NCBI RefSeq assembly: GCF_005765165.1
Contig: NZ_VCIW01000002.1
Coordinates: 62,001-126,000 of the forward strand
Source of the DNA: Paenibacillus antri
Lineage (GTDB): Bacteria; Bacillota; Bacilli; Paenibacillales; YIM-B00363
Direction of reading: 5' to 3'
DNA: 64,000 bases
The notes under the pieces are model-generated. The model searched no databases and had not been told where the DNA came from. It saw only the letters and a program-made list of their open reading frames with translations. Position numbers and translations under genes: made by a program. This document shows positions 62,593-64,000 of this stretch, piece by piece. Positions within the stretch are counted from its first letter, which is position 1; the number at the start of each line of letters is the position of its first letter.

Positions 62593-64000
62593 TTTCTTAA
62601 CGATGAGGAAGACCTCATTGTTCGCTACGTTCAACTCAACCCTCGTGTGGTTGACTAGAAAGTTGGGTTTATTCGTAATCCCCGTTTCGATCAACACATT
62701 CGCGTCCGACTTGACCTTATACGTCCGGGGGATCGGAACGCCGCCTTGTACGACGGAAACCGTAATTTCCGTAACCGAACCGTTAAATTCCAAGTGGTTT
62801 TGATACGTCCCTTCGATCGTATAATACTGCTTTTCGTCGATCGGGGTCGTCACGAAGAGCAATATAATCGTTCGGTCCACCAATGACAGCCGCACTTCGT
62901 CTCCCGGTTTAATGTCGGCGATGGCGGCCGTCTTGCCGGCCCGAACCAAGTTGATCCGATCGTCGTACGCGTAAACGACGGTTTGTCCGTTCGAAGCGAT
63001 GGCGATTTGTTGGCCGTAGACGGCAATGACGAACCCGGTCACTTCCCCCGAGACGGCCGCCGTCTTCGTCAAGCTGACGTGGTATACCTCATCGTTTGCG
63101 ATCAAGGCCGTCACTTGATCGCCGGGCTGCACGCTGGACCATGCGCCGATGGAATTGTTAAGGATTACGATCGCGTCACGGCTCACGGGGTAAGCGGTCG
63201 TAACGCCGTTTTCCGTAATGGAGATTTGGGTCGGGCTTACGGACGAGACGACTCCCGTCGCTCGACCGTTCATGATATTCGCGCTCGTGGCCTCGATGCG
63301 GACGACCGCTCCGTCCGTTAAGGCGACGATCGCGTCGTCGCCCGCCTTCAATGCGTTCCAATCCGCCGGCAGCGCGTTGCGCAGGATCGTCACGGTATCC
63401 GCGACAGAATATTGCGTCACGAGCCCGTTCGCCTCGATCGCAATGAGGCCGGGGGAGAGGGCGGCGATGACGCCTCTGTCTTCTTTCGAGACGTTAAGCG
63501 CCGCTTCATCGACTTTGATATGTACAAGTTCCATGCCGCGAAGCACGGCGGTGACTCGATCTCCCGCCCGAATCGAATTCAGGCCGACGAGCTCGCCTTC
63601 GCGAACGATCGTCGCGTCTTGTCCGACGTCGAAGGTGTTTGTCCCGCCGTCCTTCGTGAGCGTAACTAGGTTGCCCTGGACGGCGCTTACCGTCGCCGAT
63701 AATTCGACATGGTCGGACGTGGCGATCGGAACGATGTTGCCGGCGCGGTCCAACAACGCGGCGAACTCCGCGCGGCTTACCTTCCGCTTGGGGCGGAACG
63801 TGTCGTCGTCGTATCCCGTCACGAGCCCTTTCTCCAACGCAACGGCAACGTAGCCTACGGCCTCCGCAGGAATGTCGCCGCTATCATTGAATGTTAATTC
63901 CGCTTTCATGCTGCGTTTCGCTTCCCGTTCGAGTCCCATGGCCCGCACGAGAACCATCGTCGTCCACCATCGTTCCGCGCCTGCCGCAGGGTTGACCGCG
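62590..64000 (-). CDS. S-layer homology domain protein (5' end beyond the window)
   Basis: The frame stays open to the window end, so the start is missing; the visible 469 residues are the C-terminal part. It begins with an SLH stretch (RWWTTMVLVRAMGLE, then AVGYVAVALEKGLVTGYDD, FRPKRKVSRAEFAALLDRA) and continues as repeated small beta units with TVSAVQGNLVTLTKDG- and RATGVVSSVSPTQISIT-like repeats. It is likely a surface protein held to wall polymers by SLH domains. The repeat part is not identified. Confidence 0.85.
   Translation of the reverse strand, partial: AVNPAAGAERWWTTMVLVRAMGLEREAKRSMKAELTFNDSGDIPAEAVGYVAVALEKGLVTGYDDDTFRPKRKVSRAEFAALLDRAGNIVPIATSDHVELSATVSAVQGNLVTLTKDGGTNTFDVGQDATIVREGELVGLNSIRAGDRVTAVLRGMELVHIKVDEAALNVSKEDRGVIAALSPGLIAIEANGLVTQYSVADTVTILRNALPADWNALKAGDDAIVALTDGAVVRIEATSANIMNGRATGVVSSVSPTQISITENGVTTAYPVSRDAIVILNNSIGAWSSVQPGDQVTALIANDEVYHVSLTKTAAVSGEVTGFVIAVYGQQIAIASNGQTVVYAYDDRINLVRAGKTAAIADIKPGDEVRLSLVDRTIILLFVTTPIDEKQYYTIEGTYQNHLEFNGSVTEITVSVVQGGVPIPRTYKVKSDANVLIETGITNKPNFLVNHTRVELNVANNEVFLIVKK

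Overview
The window is a stretch of a GC-rich, endospore-forming Firmicutes chromosome, most likely Paenibacillaceae. The evidence is the mix of Bacillus-type genes (ylbJ, gerQ-cwlJ, an alpha/beta SASP, yfhP, yutI-yuzB-yutJ-yutM), a T-box upstream of trpS, strong AGGAGG-type ribosome binding sites, an S-layer-homology protein, and a sugar ABC importer with sialidases of the kind common in Paenibacillus. No tRNA, rRNA or CRISPR array was seen.

Layout. 1-9029: a catabolic operon, all on +, with a binding protein (cut by the window edge), two permeases, three sialidase-superfamily proteins and an N-acetylneuraminate lyase. It would release, import and split sialic acids; no ATPase is encoded, so a shared one is presumably used. 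9100-19082: housekeeping and sporulation genes (nadK, ylbJ, a DUF2225 gene, yycC, pepF, a zinc-ribbon gene, a SASP, T-box/trpS, yfhP, gerQ, cwlJ). 19286-25223: cytochrome oxidase assembly (ctaB, a SCO1-like gene), a Toprim protein, an MFS transporter and a class B PBP. 25336-29056: a TroABCD-type Mn/Zn importer behind an 18-bp palindromic operator that covers its -35 box. 29136-40632: an orphan GHKL histidine kinase, a HAD phosphatase, DUF456, ThuA, a lipid-linked flippase, DUF2515, a copper-amine-oxidase-like lipoprotein, a thioredoxin, ctaA, a HEPN protein and an SDR. 40715-44063: a redox/Fe-S cluster (nfu, yuzB, yutJ, mqnE, yutM).

43971-62473 is an integrated mobile element of about 18.4 kb. 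It is bounded by a perfect 114-bp direct repeat that is the 3' end of yutM (A-type Fe-S carrier): the left copy completes the gene, and the right copy is a stranded 3' fragment followed by what looks like the native yutM terminator. The element carries, in order: a tyrosine integrase whose ATG directly follows a terminator U-tract, an XRE regulator, an FtsK-like ATPase, a replication-relaxation protein, a VirB2/TrbC-like small membrane protein, an AT-rich cargo block with an unknown 353-residue protein, an XRE repressor facing an early promoter with tandem operators, many tiny overlapping genes, an excisionase-like HTH, a sigma-factor-like protein, a cold-shock-domain protein, coiled-coil proteins, a phage tape measure protein, an XkdQ-like tail hub protein, a phBC6A51-type HTH (small-terminase-like), and a long non-coding end with integrase arm-type repeats.

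No capsid, portal, large terminase, tail tube, sheath or lysis gene is visible, so the element is not a complete prophage. It is either a decayed prophage or, more interestingly, a phage satellite or phage/conjugative hybrid that carries tail length and hub genes. This element is the most promising candidate for an undescribed system here. Beyond it, the host chromosome resumes with a terminator and an S-layer-homology gene that runs off the window.
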